The translations under genes and the position numbers were made by a program. A DNA stretch of 50,968 nucleotides from Candidatus Pelagibacter sp. (GTDB taxonomy: Bacteria; Pseudomonadota; Alphaproteobacteria; Pelagibacterales; Pelagibacteraceae), in contig JAOHEU010000003.1 of NCBI GenBank assembly GCA_028097645.1, positions 1 through 50,968 of the forward strand, written 5' to 3'. Shown here piece by piece: positions 18,430 through 25,853 of the stretch. The number at the start of each line of letters is the position of its first letter. Within the stretch, counting starts at the first letter, position 1. The notes under the pieces were generated by a model. The model saw only the letters and a list, made by a program, of their open reading frames with translations. It was not told the origin of the DNA and did not search any database.

Positions 18430-18849
18430 CTAACTAATCTTACTGAGATTAAAAAATTTAACTAAATAAAATCCAATAAACATAGCAAAAACAAAAATTA
18501 TTGAACTAATATTTAAAAGTGCAAGAGACGATATTGCAGGACCAGGACAAAGTCCTCCAAGCCCCCAACCTGCACCAAATAAAGCTGAGCCTATAATTAG
18601 CTTATTGTTTATTTCTTTGTTATTAGAGTAATTAAACTTTTCAGCTAACAAGGGTTTTTCTTTGTTCTTAATTAGATGAAATAGTGGAGATGAAACAACT
18701 AAAGCTCCAATCATAACAAATGCTAATGAAGGGTCCCAATTTCCAAATAAATCTAAAAACGCTAATACTTTTGCAGGATTAACCATTTCGGACACAACCA
18801 ATCCAATTCCAAAGATAATACCAGCGATTAATGAAATTAATTTGTTCAT
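18430..18849 (-). CDS. YeeE/YedE-type half transporter (DUF6691-like)
   Basis: This is a 139-residue membrane protein with about four hydrophobic segments. It carries SEMVNPAKVLAFLDLFGNWD and the conserved GAGWGLGGLCPGPAISSL, where the Cys lies in the pore-lining position of YeeE-type thiosulfate or sulfur-compound transporters. It pairs with the gene just upstream, overlapping its stop by four bases. Half-size pairs of this kind (PmpA/PmpB-like) together make up one full YeeE-length transporter. Confidence 0.82.
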   Translation of the reverse strand: MNKLISLIAGIIFGIGLVVSEMVNPAKVLAFLDLFGNWDPSLAFVMIGALVVSSPLFHLIKNKEKPLLAEKFNYSNNKEINNKLIIGSALFGAGWGLGGLCPGPAISSLALLNISSIIFVFAMFIGFYLVKFFNLSKIS

Positions 18850-19265
18850 ATAAAATTTTTAATTAACACAGTTAGAATACCAACAACCATAAATGTTATG
18901 GTTGCAATAATTGATCTTAATGAAAATCTTCCTATGCCACTTATTCCATGGCCACTTGTGCAACCTCCACTTACTCTTGTGCCTATTCCAACTAGTAATC
19001 CTGCAAATATTAATAAAATAAAAGAATTTGAAATCGTAATGTTTATTTCCTTACTGGTAAATAAACTATAAATGATGGGACCTAATATTAATCCAAGCAA
19101 AAATAATAAATTATCAAACTTGTTATCTTTTTCAGTTAAAGCGTTCGAGGCTATTCCGCTAATTCCAACTAATCTCCCATTAAATAAAAAAAAAATTACC
19201 ACTGCTAAACCAATGATCATTCCTCCTAGAGTTGCTGTAATTGGGGTAAAATTTACTATATTCAT
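18846..19265 (-). CDS. YeeE/YedE-type half transporter
   Basis: This is a 139-residue membrane protein and the partner of the following half transporter. The key motif GGCTSGHGISGIGRFSLRS near residues 108-126 is diagnostic for YeeE/YedE proteins; its cysteine is thought to take part in sulfur-compound passage. The start codon follows directly on the stop of the CoA-binding protein gene. Thiosulfate or another reduced sulfur species is the likely cargo, which matters because SAR11 depends on reduced sulfur. Confidence 0.85.
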   Translation of the reverse strand: MNIVNFTPITATLGGMIIGLAVVIFFLFNGRLVGISGIASNALTEKDNKFDNLLFLLGLILGPIIYSLFTSKEINITISNSFILLIFAGLLVGIGTRVSGGCTSGHGISGIGRFSLRSIIATITFMVVGILTVLIKNFI

Positions 19266-19700
19266 TTAATTACTCAAAACTGGAAAAGCTTGTATCTTAT
19301 TTAAAAAAAATTTTTGATATTCCATTTTAGTACATTTGTTCTCTATGTAATCAATATTGTTTTTATGCATTAATTTTTTTGCTTCTTCATCTCTAATACC
19401 TAGTTGAAGCCATAATACTTTTGCTCCAATTTTTACTGTATCCTTTGCTATTGCATATGCCTCTTTAGAAGGTCTAAAAACATCTACAATTCCAACTGGC
19501 TCTTTAATATCTGTAATTTTTTCAAAAACTTCTTCGCCTAAAATTTTTTCACCCTTAGCTCTTGGATTAACTGGAATAACTTTAAATCCATATTTTTGCA
19601 TATACTTCATAACTATAGTTGATGGTTTTTTAGGATCTTTACTAACACCAATCATTGCAATAGTTTTATGTTTTGAGAGAATATCTTTTATTTCTGACAT
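19266..19700 (-). CDS. CoA-binding domain protein (YccU-like)
   Basis: This is a 144-residue single-domain Rossmann-type CoA_binding protein. Motifs: TIAMIGVSKDPKKPSTIVMK at the N-terminus, FKVIPVNPRAKGEKILGE, VDVFRPSKEAY, KVLWLQLGI, and a conserved late cysteine in ENKCTKMEY. It corresponds to YccU-like proteins of unresolved role. It is packed between a small membrane-anchored protein gene (three bases) and the YeeE-type pair (no gap). Confidence 0.88.
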   Translation of the reverse strand: MSEIKDILSKHKTIAMIGVSKDPKKPSTIVMKYMQKYGFKVIPVNPRAKGEKILGEEVFEKITDIKEPVGIVDVFRPSKEAYAIAKDTVKIGAKVLWLQLGIRDEEAKKLMHKNNIDYIENKCTKMEYQKFFLNKIQAFPVLSN

Positions 19701-19703
19701 GAA

Positions 19704-19901
19704 TTATTTATTTTTATTAATCTGGTCTTCACAAAATTTACGGGCTTCTTCTAAGTCTGTAATTTTAGAGTCTGATAATTTTTGACTTCCTGCAAGACAT
19801 GCATCAACTGCTCTTTTAAAATTATGATCATTAAAACTTAAAATAAAAAACATCCCAGCAATAATAAAAATAAAAATCAAAATATTTTTTTTATTTTTCA
19901 T
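19704..19901 (-). CDS. Small membrane-anchored or exported protein, unknown
   Basis: This 65-residue protein has one N-terminal hydrophobic helix (ILIFIFIIAGMFFILSF) and a polar outer part with two cysteines (in DACLAGS and KFCEDQ). It might be a periplasmic domain on a membrane anchor or a signal peptide. Its start overlaps the enoyl-CoA hydratase stop by one base (TAATG) and it ends three bases before the next gene, so it belongs to the operon. I do not recognise the family. Confidence 0.6.
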   Translation of the reverse strand: MKNKKNILIFIFIIAGMFFILSFNDHNFKRAVDACLAGSQKLSDSKITDLEEARKFCEDQINKNK

Positions 19902-20680
19902 TACTTATTTTTCCATTTTGGTGTTCTTTTTTCTAAAAATGCTGAGATCCCCTCTTTAGCATCCATTGCCATCATATTAATTGTCATCATTTTACTAGTA
20001 TAAGCATAAGCTTTTTTTAAAGGCATTTCTAATTGCTTGTAAAAAGCTTGCTTGCCAATTTTAATTGTTAAATTTGATTTTGAGGCAATAGTTTTTGCAA
20101 CTTTTAATACCTCATTCTCTAATTTAGATTTTGAAAAATAATCATTTATTAATCCAATTTCTTTTGCATAATTTGCTTTAATAGGTTCTCCTGTTAACAA
20201 CATTTTCATCATTGGTTTTCTATGAATTTTTCTACTAACAGCAACCATTGGAGTGCTACAGAACAATCCTATATTAACTCCAGGTGTTGCAAACAATGTA
20301 TCATTCGTGCTGTAAGCTAAATCACAACTTGCAACTAATTGACATCCAGCTGCAAATGCAGCTCCATGAACTTTCGCAATTACTGGCTTTCTTCCTTCAA
20401 CAATTTGCAGCATAACTTTTGAACAAAGATTAAATAATTTTTGGTACTTTTCTTTTTTATTTAATCCTCTAACCTCTTTTAAATTGTGACCAGCACTAAA
20501 TCCTTTACCAGCACCTTCTAAAATAATTACTTTTATCTTTTTGTCTGCATCAAGTTTTTTAAACGCATTAAGTAAATCAGTTAAATTTTTAAAAGATAAT
20601 GAATTATATGTTTTTTGTTCATCAATGATAATTGATGCAATTTCATTGGTTATTTTTTTTATCTTAATGTTAGTTATCAT
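19901..20680 (-). CDS. Enoyl-CoA hydratase/isomerase family protein
   Basis: This 259-residue crotonase-fold protein hydrates enoyl-CoA or catalyses a related reaction. The oxyanion-hole segments are GAGKGFSAGHNLKEV and VHGAAFAAGCQLVASCDLAYS. The catalytic-region residues after GVNIGLFCSTPMVAVSRKIH are not the canonical Glu/Glu pair by eye, so the reaction type is open. I chose the ATG at 20680, one base after the upstream dioxygenase stop; a longer in-frame start at 20698 would add six residues and overlap that gene. It closes the Rieske-to-hydratase stretch. Confidence 0.85.
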   Translation of the reverse strand: MITNIKIKKITNEIASIIIDEQKTYNSLSFKNLTDLLNAFKKLDADKKIKVIILEGAGKGFSAGHNLKEVRGLNKKEKYQKLFNLCSKVMLQIVEGRKPVIAKVHGAAFAAGCQLVASCDLAYSTNDTLFATPGVNIGLFCSTPMVAVSRKIHRKPMMKMLLTGEPIKANYAKEIGLINDYFSKSKLENEVLKVAKTIASKSNLTIKIGKQAFYKQLEMPLKKAYAYTSKMMTINMMAMDAKEGISAFLEKRTPKWKNK

Positions 20681-20681
20681 A

Positions 20682-21533
20682 TTAATCTGCAAGTCCATCT
20701 GATCTTGGTTGATTTCTTTCTATATGAATTGGTAATACTTTTCCATAAATAGCTTCTGAATGTTCGGGGGTATTTACTCTCCAAGGGTCTAGTACATAAG
20801 CTGGGATACAGAGATATCTTGGCTTATTTCCTTTTACCTTAGTTACTCTATGCATTGTAAATCTCCCTTTAAATATCTGTAAATCTCCTGGTTCTAAATT
20901 TAATTGTCTAACTTTACTTCTGTCACCATCAAGTACTTTTTTTACTTCTTCAAAATTTTCGTTTCCAGGTTTTCTGATAAATGGACAATATTCAAAAATT
21001 CCACCTTCATCAGGTTTTTGTATCATTATACTCAGAGTAAATTCACAACTGTCAAAATGCCAAGGTAGAATTCCTTCTGGTCTCATCACATTGTATGCAT
21101 GACAAGCTAATGGGTCCGCCCATCTATATATTGGTGAGATACCTAAACAAGCTGATACAAATTTTAAAAGCTCATCTTGCTCATATAAAAATTTCATTTC
21201 AGAATTTTTTTCAAACAAATTTGAGTTTAAATATCCATTATCCCTTTCCATGAAAGTTCTTTTAGGATGATTTGAAGATAAAGATAGATCATCCTTAGAG
21301 TTAAGATATGGATTAATACTTTTTTTAGACATAAAAACTTTATCAATTTTTTTTTCTAATTCAAAATTCATAATTTCAATTGATTCTGGTAAAATGAAAT
21401 TTGGAATAGTAGAACAACTAAATTGATCTAAATCATCTTTGCATTTTTTAATTAATTTTTGGATCTTGTTCGAAGATAAATCGTGAATAGGGTAATTTTC
21501 TAAATCTACAATAGTTTTTAATCTATCATTCAT
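20682..21533 (-). CDS. 2-oxoglutarate/Fe(II)-dependent dioxygenase-like protein
   Basis: This is a 283-residue protein. The iron facial triad is readable: His159 and Asp161 in PWHFDSCEF, and His228 in FTMHRVT. An arginine in NKPRY (239) suits 2-oxoglutarate binding. The stretch DEGGIFEYCPFIR and EPGDLQIFKGRFTMHRV resembles a group of uncharacterised bacterial 2OG oxygenases. The HxD (not HxG) pattern argues for a hydroxylase rather than a halogenase. It lies six bases after the nucleotidyltransferase gene and one base before the hydratase start. The substrate is unknown. Confidence 0.78.
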   Translation of the reverse strand: MNDRLKTIVDLENYPIHDLSSNKIQKLIKKCKDDLDQFSCSTIPNFILPESIEIMNFELEKKIDKVFMSKKSINPYLNSKDDLSLSSNHPKRTFMERDNGYLNSNLFEKNSEMKFLYEQDELLKFVSACLGISPIYRWADPLACHAYNVMRPEGILPWHFDSCEFTLSIMIQKPDEGGIFEYCPFIRKPGNENFEEVKKVLDGDRSKVRQLNLEPGDLQIFKGRFTMHRVTKVKGNKPRYLCIPAYVLDPWRVNTPEHSEAIYGKVLPIHIERNQPRSDGLAD

Positions 21534-21539
21534 TAAAAA

Positions 21540-21914
21540 CTATTTTAATTTTCCTTCTTCTCTCATCTTGGCTCTTATTTTAGTAGCAGATATTTCTTGA
21601 ATTTCTTTTGATAGTTCAATTTCTTCAATTTTGTATCCAACACCTCGTCCATAACAAATATTAGTAATATTTGGCACCATCATTACTTTAAAATGACCTT
21701 CAAACTCTGGGTTTAACCTGTCTTCTATATTTTTTTTAACTGTTTCAAAATCAAAAGGGTTATCGTCGACCCCTTGTACATCTCTAATTTGAATACAAAC
21801 TTGACCTGTTTTTTTAATAATTTCTTTAAATAAAGTATAATGGCCATCATGAAATGGTTGCCATCTTCCCAACATTTGTGCAGTTGGTTTTTTGTTATCC
21901 CATTCGTAAGCCAT
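21540..21914 (-). CDS. Small nucleotidyltransferase of the HxGH superfamily (cytidylyl/adenylyltransferase-like)
   Basis: This 124-residue protein has the two superfamily signatures: GRWQPFHDGHY (residues 16-26, with the HxGH at 22-25) and ISATKIR (108-114, the ISSTxxR equivalent). It should transfer a nucleotidyl group to a small acceptor, releasing pyrophosphate. I start it at the ATG at 21914, which overlaps the kinase stop by one base and has AAGGAG in front; a longer frame (to 21947) would overlap the kinase by 34 bases. Pairing with a kinase suggests that a phosphorylated product is then activated. The acceptor is unknown. Confidence 0.78.
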   Translation of the reverse strand: MAYEWDNKKPTAQMLGRWQPFHDGHYTLFKEIIKKTGQVCIQIRDVQGVDDNPFDFETVKKNIEDRLNPEFEGHFKVMMVPNITNICYGRGVGYKIEEIELSKEIQEISATKIRAKMREEGKLK

Positions 21915-22321
21915 TATTTTATCTCCTTTATTATTTTTGGTGCCCAATTTTTAGCATTTTGTGTAGTTACATGGTAGTCAAACTTATCCGGCTTAACAAA
22001 CATTTTATTCGTATCATCAAATCTTCCTTCTTTAATAGTATCAACCCAAATAATAAAATCAGCAGGAAATAAAGCTCTTGCTTCAGGCGTTGGGCAAATA
22101 AAATCTGCCACAACAAAATTTCCTTCCTCTTTTAATTTTTTTGCAAAATCTGCCATTCTTTTTGCTTGTCTTTTTCTTCCTTCTTTAGAAAAATCCCAGT
22201 CATTTGCTTCTTTTCTAACTTCATCAGCATTTAATCTTTTTGCATTAATCATTGGAGCTAATTCATTAGCTAATGTTGTTTTGCCTGATCCTGGCAGGCC
22301 CATTATTAAAATAATTTTCAT
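21914..22321 (-). CDS. Small P-loop kinase (adenylylsulfate kinase-like, short)
   Basis: This 135-residue P-loop protein has Walker A GLPGSGKTT (residues 8-16) and the segment LNADEVRKEAND, recalling LDGDxVR of CysC, then VVADFICPTPEAR in the place of the CysC FISPxxxxR motif. It is shorter than CysC (about 175-200) and lacks a full APS-binding lid by eye, so another small hydroxylated substrate is possible. It sits between the Rieske oxygenase gene (three bases) and the nucleotidyltransferase gene (one-base overlap). Confidence 0.75.
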   Translation of the reverse strand: MKIILIMGLPGSGKTTLANELAPMINAKRLNADEVRKEANDWDFSKEGRKRQAKRMADFAKKLKEEGNFVVADFICPTPEARALFPADFIIWVDTIKEGRFDDTNKMFVKPDKFDYHVTTQNAKNWAPKIIKEIK

Positions 22322-22324
22322 TTT

Positions 22325-23599
22325 TTATAATAAACTATTTGCTACCCATTTATGAAATTGATGAGTAGGTTGATCCATAACTGGTGAAAAATTTCCTCCA
22401 TTGTAAACTGGTGTTCCTCTCCCTGCCTGGTTTCCTTCAATTGCGCTTATATCTTCCAACATAACATCTTTCCAAAATCTTATATTTTTTTTTCTTAATT
22501 CTTTAAGCTCTTCTCCATTGGCACTTTTATCACCAACATAATACATTTGCATGTGCTCTATAGTTTTATTAGTTGCAACTGGTTCCAACCAAAATACGTA
22601 AAAATGATCAAGGTGCAAACCAATCATTACATTGGGAAATAATGCAATATACTCAGATTTTTTAAGAGAATTTTTTTCCCAGTTTTTAAATGTATCAAAT
22701 TTTTTATTTCCTTCTACGGGTTGCTCATATTTTTCACTTCCTTGTCCTGCAAATCGATTTGGCCATCCTTGAATATGGTAGTGATCATTAATATTTGATA
22801 TTCTATTCAATTCCGGATGAATAGTTGGTAGATGATAACTTTCACAATAATTTTCTATAGCAAATTTCCAATTGCTATTAACTTCTAAATCAAAAGTACC
22901 ATAATCATTAGAGTGAACTAATAATTTTTGATCTTCATGATTTATAAATTTAGACCACCTTTGTTCAAGTGGTTTGATATAATCTTCAAAATCAATTTCA
23001 TTCGAATTAATATTTACAAAGATTATATCCATCCATATTTTTGATCTAATTTCTTTTAGATTGCTCTGATTCTTTTCAAATTTATCTGAATTATGAACAT
23101 TTAAGCCTCCGATATGGGGGGTGGCTACTAGGTTACCTTTAAAATCATATGACCATGAATGGTAAGGGCATCTAATTACATTTTTTAAAGTACATGGCTT
23201 ATCTAAAAGCTTAAAACCTCTATGACTACAAACATTATGAAATACTCTAATCTTAAGATCTTTGTCTCTAACAATTAGTAAAGGAATCCCGAGTAGATTG
23301 TATGGTATTGCATCACCAGCCTTGGGTATTGAACTGCCCACTCCAATAACTGTCCATTTATTGCAAAAAATCTGATTTCTTTCATACTCTAAATATTGTT
23401 CGCTTGTGTAACACTCATTTGGAAGTCCGTTTGCAGTCTCAATTGCTCTATCCACATTCATCAATTTTTTGATATCCAAGATCTCTGAAAGAGGTTTATT
23501 TTTCTGATTTTGATCCACAAAAAAAATTATCATGGACATAACTTTTGGCAACAAATTTCCATTTTGAGCCATGCTGAATTTCTTTGACAGCTTTTTCAA
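22325..23599 (-). CDS. Rieske non-heme iron oxygenase, alpha subunit
   Basis: This protein is up to 424 residues. The Rieske [2Fe-2S] ligands are in NVCSHRG and RCPYHSW. The mononuclear iron histidines are in IENYCESYHLPTIHPEL, as in ring-hydroxylating oxygenases and the betaine/carnitine monooxygenase relatives. The first ~46 residues of the longest frame are not typical of the family; starts at Met23 (23533) or Met47 (23461) are credible, and a TTGACA promoter element of the divergent gene lies inside the longest version. No separate reductase or beta subunit is nearby. The substrate is unknown; a methylated or quaternary amine, or an O-methyl compound, would fit the divergent neighbours. 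Confidence 0.85.
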   Translation of the reverse strand: MKKLSKKFSMAQNGNLLPKVMSMIIFFVDQNQKNKPLSEILDIKKLMNVDRAIETANGLPNECYTSEQYLEYERNQIFCNKWTVIGVGSSIPKAGDAIPYNLLGIPLLIVRDKDLKIRVFHNVCSHRGFKLLDKPCTLKNVIRCPYHSWSYDFKGNLVATPHIGGLNVHNSDKFEKNQSNLKEIRSKIWMDIIFVNINSNEIDFEDYIKPLEQRWSKFINHEDQKLLVHSNDYGTFDLEVNSNWKFAIENYCESYHLPTIHPELNRISNINDHYHIQGWPNRFAGQGSEKYEQPVEGNKKFDTFKNWEKNSLKKSEYIALFPNVMIGLHLDHFYVFWLEPVATNKTIEHMQMYYVGDKSANGEELKELRKKNIRFWKDVMLEDISAIEGNQAGRGTPVYNGGNFSPVMDQPTHQFHKWVANSLL

Positions 23600-23611
23600 A
23601 TAAGATAATGA
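23584..23611 (+). promoter_or_regulatory. Candidate promoter of the MetF-like/demethylase operon
   Basis: A perfect TTGACA (-35) at 23584-23589 is followed by a 16-base spacer and TAATGA (-10-like) at 23606-23611. Transcription would start near 23618, only a few bases before the ATG at 23622, so the mRNA could be nearly leaderless. The element overlies the 5' end of the longest Rieske frame on the other strand. The -10 fit is only fair. Confidence 0.45.
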
Positions 23612-23621
23612 TCTGAAAAAA

Positions 23622-24350
23622 ATGAATTTTTCATTAGAAATTGGTCCAAATACTGACCTCGAAACACTGCCTCCTGTAAAGGATGTGTACGTTACAATGC
23701 TACCTGGTGGAGACTATAAAGAGACTTCAAATCAATCAATTGAACTTGTAAAAAAAGGTTTCAATCCTGTGCCTCATTTTCCTGCGAGATCAATTCAAAA
23801 TGATCCTGAGCTTAAAGATTATGTTTCAAGATGTAAAGATGGCGGAGTAAAACAAGCGTTAATAATTGGTGGTGGCAGAGAACCAATGGGAAAATTTGAT
23901 AGTTCGTTTCAACTTTTAGAAACAGGATATTTTGAAAATATGAAAATAGGAATTGCTGGACATCCTGAGGGAAGTCCTGACATATCCGATACAGATTTAG
24001 ACAAAGCTATGATAGATAAAAAGCCTTATGCTGATTATATAGTAACTCAATGGTTATTAGATCCTCAGCCTATTATAGATTTTATTTCTAAACAAAGCGT
24101 ACCAGTGCATGTTGGAATTACTGGGCCTCTAAAAATATCAAGCTTAATTAAGTTTGCAAATATTGTTGGAGCAAAAAATTCCTTAAATTTTCTTAAATCT
24201 AATTTTAGTAAGGCGTTAGATTTATTGAAACCTAAAGACCCTAATGATTTAATTGGGAAAGTTAAATCGCATACTGATAACTTCCACATTTATACATTCG
24301 GCGGCTTGAAGGAAACAAACAAGTGGTTGAAGGAGAATAGTTATGTCTAA
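23622..24350 (+). CDS. Methylenetetrahydrofolate reductase-like protein (short MetF homologue)
   Basis: This 242-residue protein is MetF-like by pattern: FSLEIGPN at the N-terminus (compare FEFFPP), KQALIIGGGREP, KIGIAGHPEGSP, then YIVTQWLLD and VPVHVGITGPLKI, corresponding to the TIM-barrel strands of MetF. It is about 50 residues shorter than E. coli MetF. Its place before a GcvT-family demethylase suggests that it oxidises the methyl-THF formed by that enzyme to methylene-THF, as metF beside ligM does in sphingomonads. It overlaps the next gene by eight bases. Confidence 0.7.
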   Translation: MNFSLEIGPNTDLETLPPVKDVYVTMLPGGDYKETSNQSIELVKKGFNPVPHFPARSIQNDPELKDYVSRCKDGGVKQALIIGGGREPMGKFDSSFQLLETGYFENMKIGIAGHPEGSPDISDTDLDKAMIDKKPYADYIVTQWLLDPQPIIDFISKQSVPVHVGITGPLKISSLIKFANIVGAKNSLNFLKSNFSKALDLLKPKDPNDLIGKVKSHTDNFHIYTFGGLKETNKWLKENSYV

Positions 24351-25701
24351 TGAATTTGACTATACTAAACTAAAACATGTTACTTCAGTTGATCAATCAG
24401 ATCGTGCAGTACCATACAATTTAAGACAAAGTGGGCCAACTAAAGTTGAAATGCTTATCTCAACAAGGGTAAGAAAATCACCTTATTGGCATTTATCAAT
24501 GCAGGCAGGTTGTTGGAGAGCAACTGTTTACAATCGTATTTATCACCCAAGAGGCTATGTAAAACCAGAAGATGGTGGAGCAATGGTTGAGTATGATGCA
24601 ATTGTAAATCACGTTACTATGTGGAACGTTGCTGTTGAAAGACAAATCAGAGTTAAAGGTCCAGATGCAGAAAAATTTACTGACTATGTAATAACCAGAG
24701 ATGCAACAAAGATTTCTCCTATGAGAGCAAGATATGTAATCTTGTGTAACGCATATGGTGGAGTTTTAAACGATCCAATTCTTCTTAGAATTTCTGAAAA
24801 CGAATTTTGGTTTTCATTATCAGACTCTGATATTGGTATGTACCTTCAAGGTGTAAATGCTGATGGAAGATTTGACTGTACGATTGAAGAAATTGATGTC
24901 AGTCCTGTGCAGATACAAGGACCTAAATCAAAAGCTTTAATGAAAGATCTTTGTGGAGATCAAGTTGATTTCGACAATATGCCTTTCTATGGTTTAGCAG
25001 AAGTTAAAGTGGGTGGAAGAAGTTGTGTCATTTCACAATCTGGTTTCTCAGGTGAAGCTGGATATGAAATCTACTTAAGAGATTCTACTTTATATGCTGA
25101 GGATATGTGGAATGCTGTTCTTGAGGCTGGAAAAAAACATAGTCTTATGGTTATTGCTCCTGCTCACCACAGAAGAATTCAAGCTGGAATTCTTTCATGG
25201 GGTCAAGATATGGACCAACAACACAATCCTTTTCAGTGTAACTTAGGTTATCAAGTTTCATTATCTGGAAAAGGTGAATGGGCTAAAAAAGGAGACTATG
25301 TAGGTAAAGCCGCATTAGAAAAAATGGGTGCTGAACTTAAAGATGGTAAAAAACCTTACAAGCTTCAATTGGTTGGACTTGAGTTAGGTGGAAAACCAAT
25401 CGAAGAGTATGCTCCTGATTTTTGGCTAGTATCACCTGAGAATGGTGGAGATCCAGTAGGATTTATTACTTCTCCTTGGTATCACCCAGAGAAAAAACAA
25501 AACATTGCAATGGGATATGTGCCATTTGATGGAACATTAAATGCAAATGGTTTTCCAAAAGGTAAGGTTGGAACTAAATATAAAGTTCATTTACCTGAAA
25601 AATACTCAGACACACCAGGAACACCTGTTGATGCAGTAGTAGTAGATATTCCATTCAAAGAGTCTTTCAACGCTAATACAAGAGAAGTTGTGAAAGGCTA
25701 A
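24343..25701 (+). CDS. GcvT-family tetrahydrofolate-dependent demethylase (LigM/DmdA-like)
   Basis: This 452-residue protein of the aminomethyltransferase fold has SPMRARYVILCNAYGGVLNDP (the GcvT-like folate region), VSPVQIQGPKSKALM, SQSGFSGEAGYEIYLR, and a C-terminal barrel domain. It is clearly longer than the ~365-370 residues of DmdA and closer in size to LigM O-demethylases (about 470), so I do not call it dmdA. It should move a methyl group from an O-, S- or N-methyl compound to THF. It starts in the last codons of the MetF-like gene (eight-base overlap, strong AAGGAG upstream). A strong terminator follows its stop. Confidence 0.78.
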   Translation: MSNEFDYTKLKHVTSVDQSDRAVPYNLRQSGPTKVEMLISTRVRKSPYWHLSMQAGCWRATVYNRIYHPRGYVKPEDGGAMVEYDAIVNHVTMWNVAVERQIRVKGPDAEKFTDYVITRDATKISPMRARYVILCNAYGGVLNDPILLRISENEFWFSLSDSDIGMYLQGVNADGRFDCTIEEIDVSPVQIQGPKSKALMKDLCGDQVDFDNMPFYGLAEVKVGGRSCVISQSGFSGEAGYEIYLRDSTLYAEDMWNAVLEAGKKHSLMVIAPAHHRRIQAGILSWGQDMDQQHNPFQCNLGYQVSLSGKGEWAKKGDYVGKAALEKMGAELKDGKKPYKLQLVGLELGGKPIEEYAPDFWLVSPENGGDPVGFITSPWYHPEKKQNIAMGYVPFDGTLNANGFPKGKVGTKYKVHLPEKYSDTPGTPVDAVVVDIPFKESFNANTREVVKG

Positions 25702-25711
25702 ATTTATTATT

Positions 25712-25746
25712 ATGGGGGAGCAAAAATTTAAGCTCCCCCATTTTTT
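25712..25746 (+). terminator. Rho-independent terminator after the demethylase gene
   Basis: Ten-base perfect arms ATGGGGGAGC (25712-25721) and GCTCCCCCAT (25732-25741) enclose a ten-base loop. A T-run at 25741-25746 follows on the plus strand. The GC-rich stem stands out in this AT-rich DNA. It lies 11 bases after the stop of the demethylase gene and ends three bases before a 34-codon ORF. Confidence 0.93.
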
Positions 25747-25748
25747 CA

Positions 25749-25853
25749 ATGACTAAAGGTTTTTTAATCGTAATTTGCATTATCATTGCGATTGCTTTAA
25801 TAATATTTCCGCTATTAGTTTCATATAAAGCACAAAAAAAGAAAGATGATTAA
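25749..25853 (+). CDS. 34-residue single-helix membrane protein
   Basis: An ATG at 25749 opens a 34-codon frame: MTKG, then a hydrophobic helix of about 22 residues (FLIVICIIIAIALIIFPLLV), then a positively charged tail SYKAQKKKDD. The stop (25851-25853) overlaps the start of the YIP1-like gene by eight bases (ATGATTAA), a coupling common in this genome. It begins immediately after the terminator T-run, so it would be transcribed only by read-through or from a promoter inside the terminator region. The function is unknown. Confidence 0.5.
   Translation: MTKGFLIVICIIIAIALIIFPLLVSYKAQKKKDD

Noticed and set aside
21915..21947. Longer start for the nucleotidyltransferase
   Set aside because: It would overlap the kinase by 34 bases; the ATG at 21914 has AAGGAG at a suitable distance and begins just before the conserved motif.
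24343..25701. Calling the GcvT-family gene dmdA (DMSP demethylase)
   Set aside because: The 452-residue length and LigM-like extra C-terminal part do not fit the ~365-370-residue DmdA; a name would overstate the evidence.
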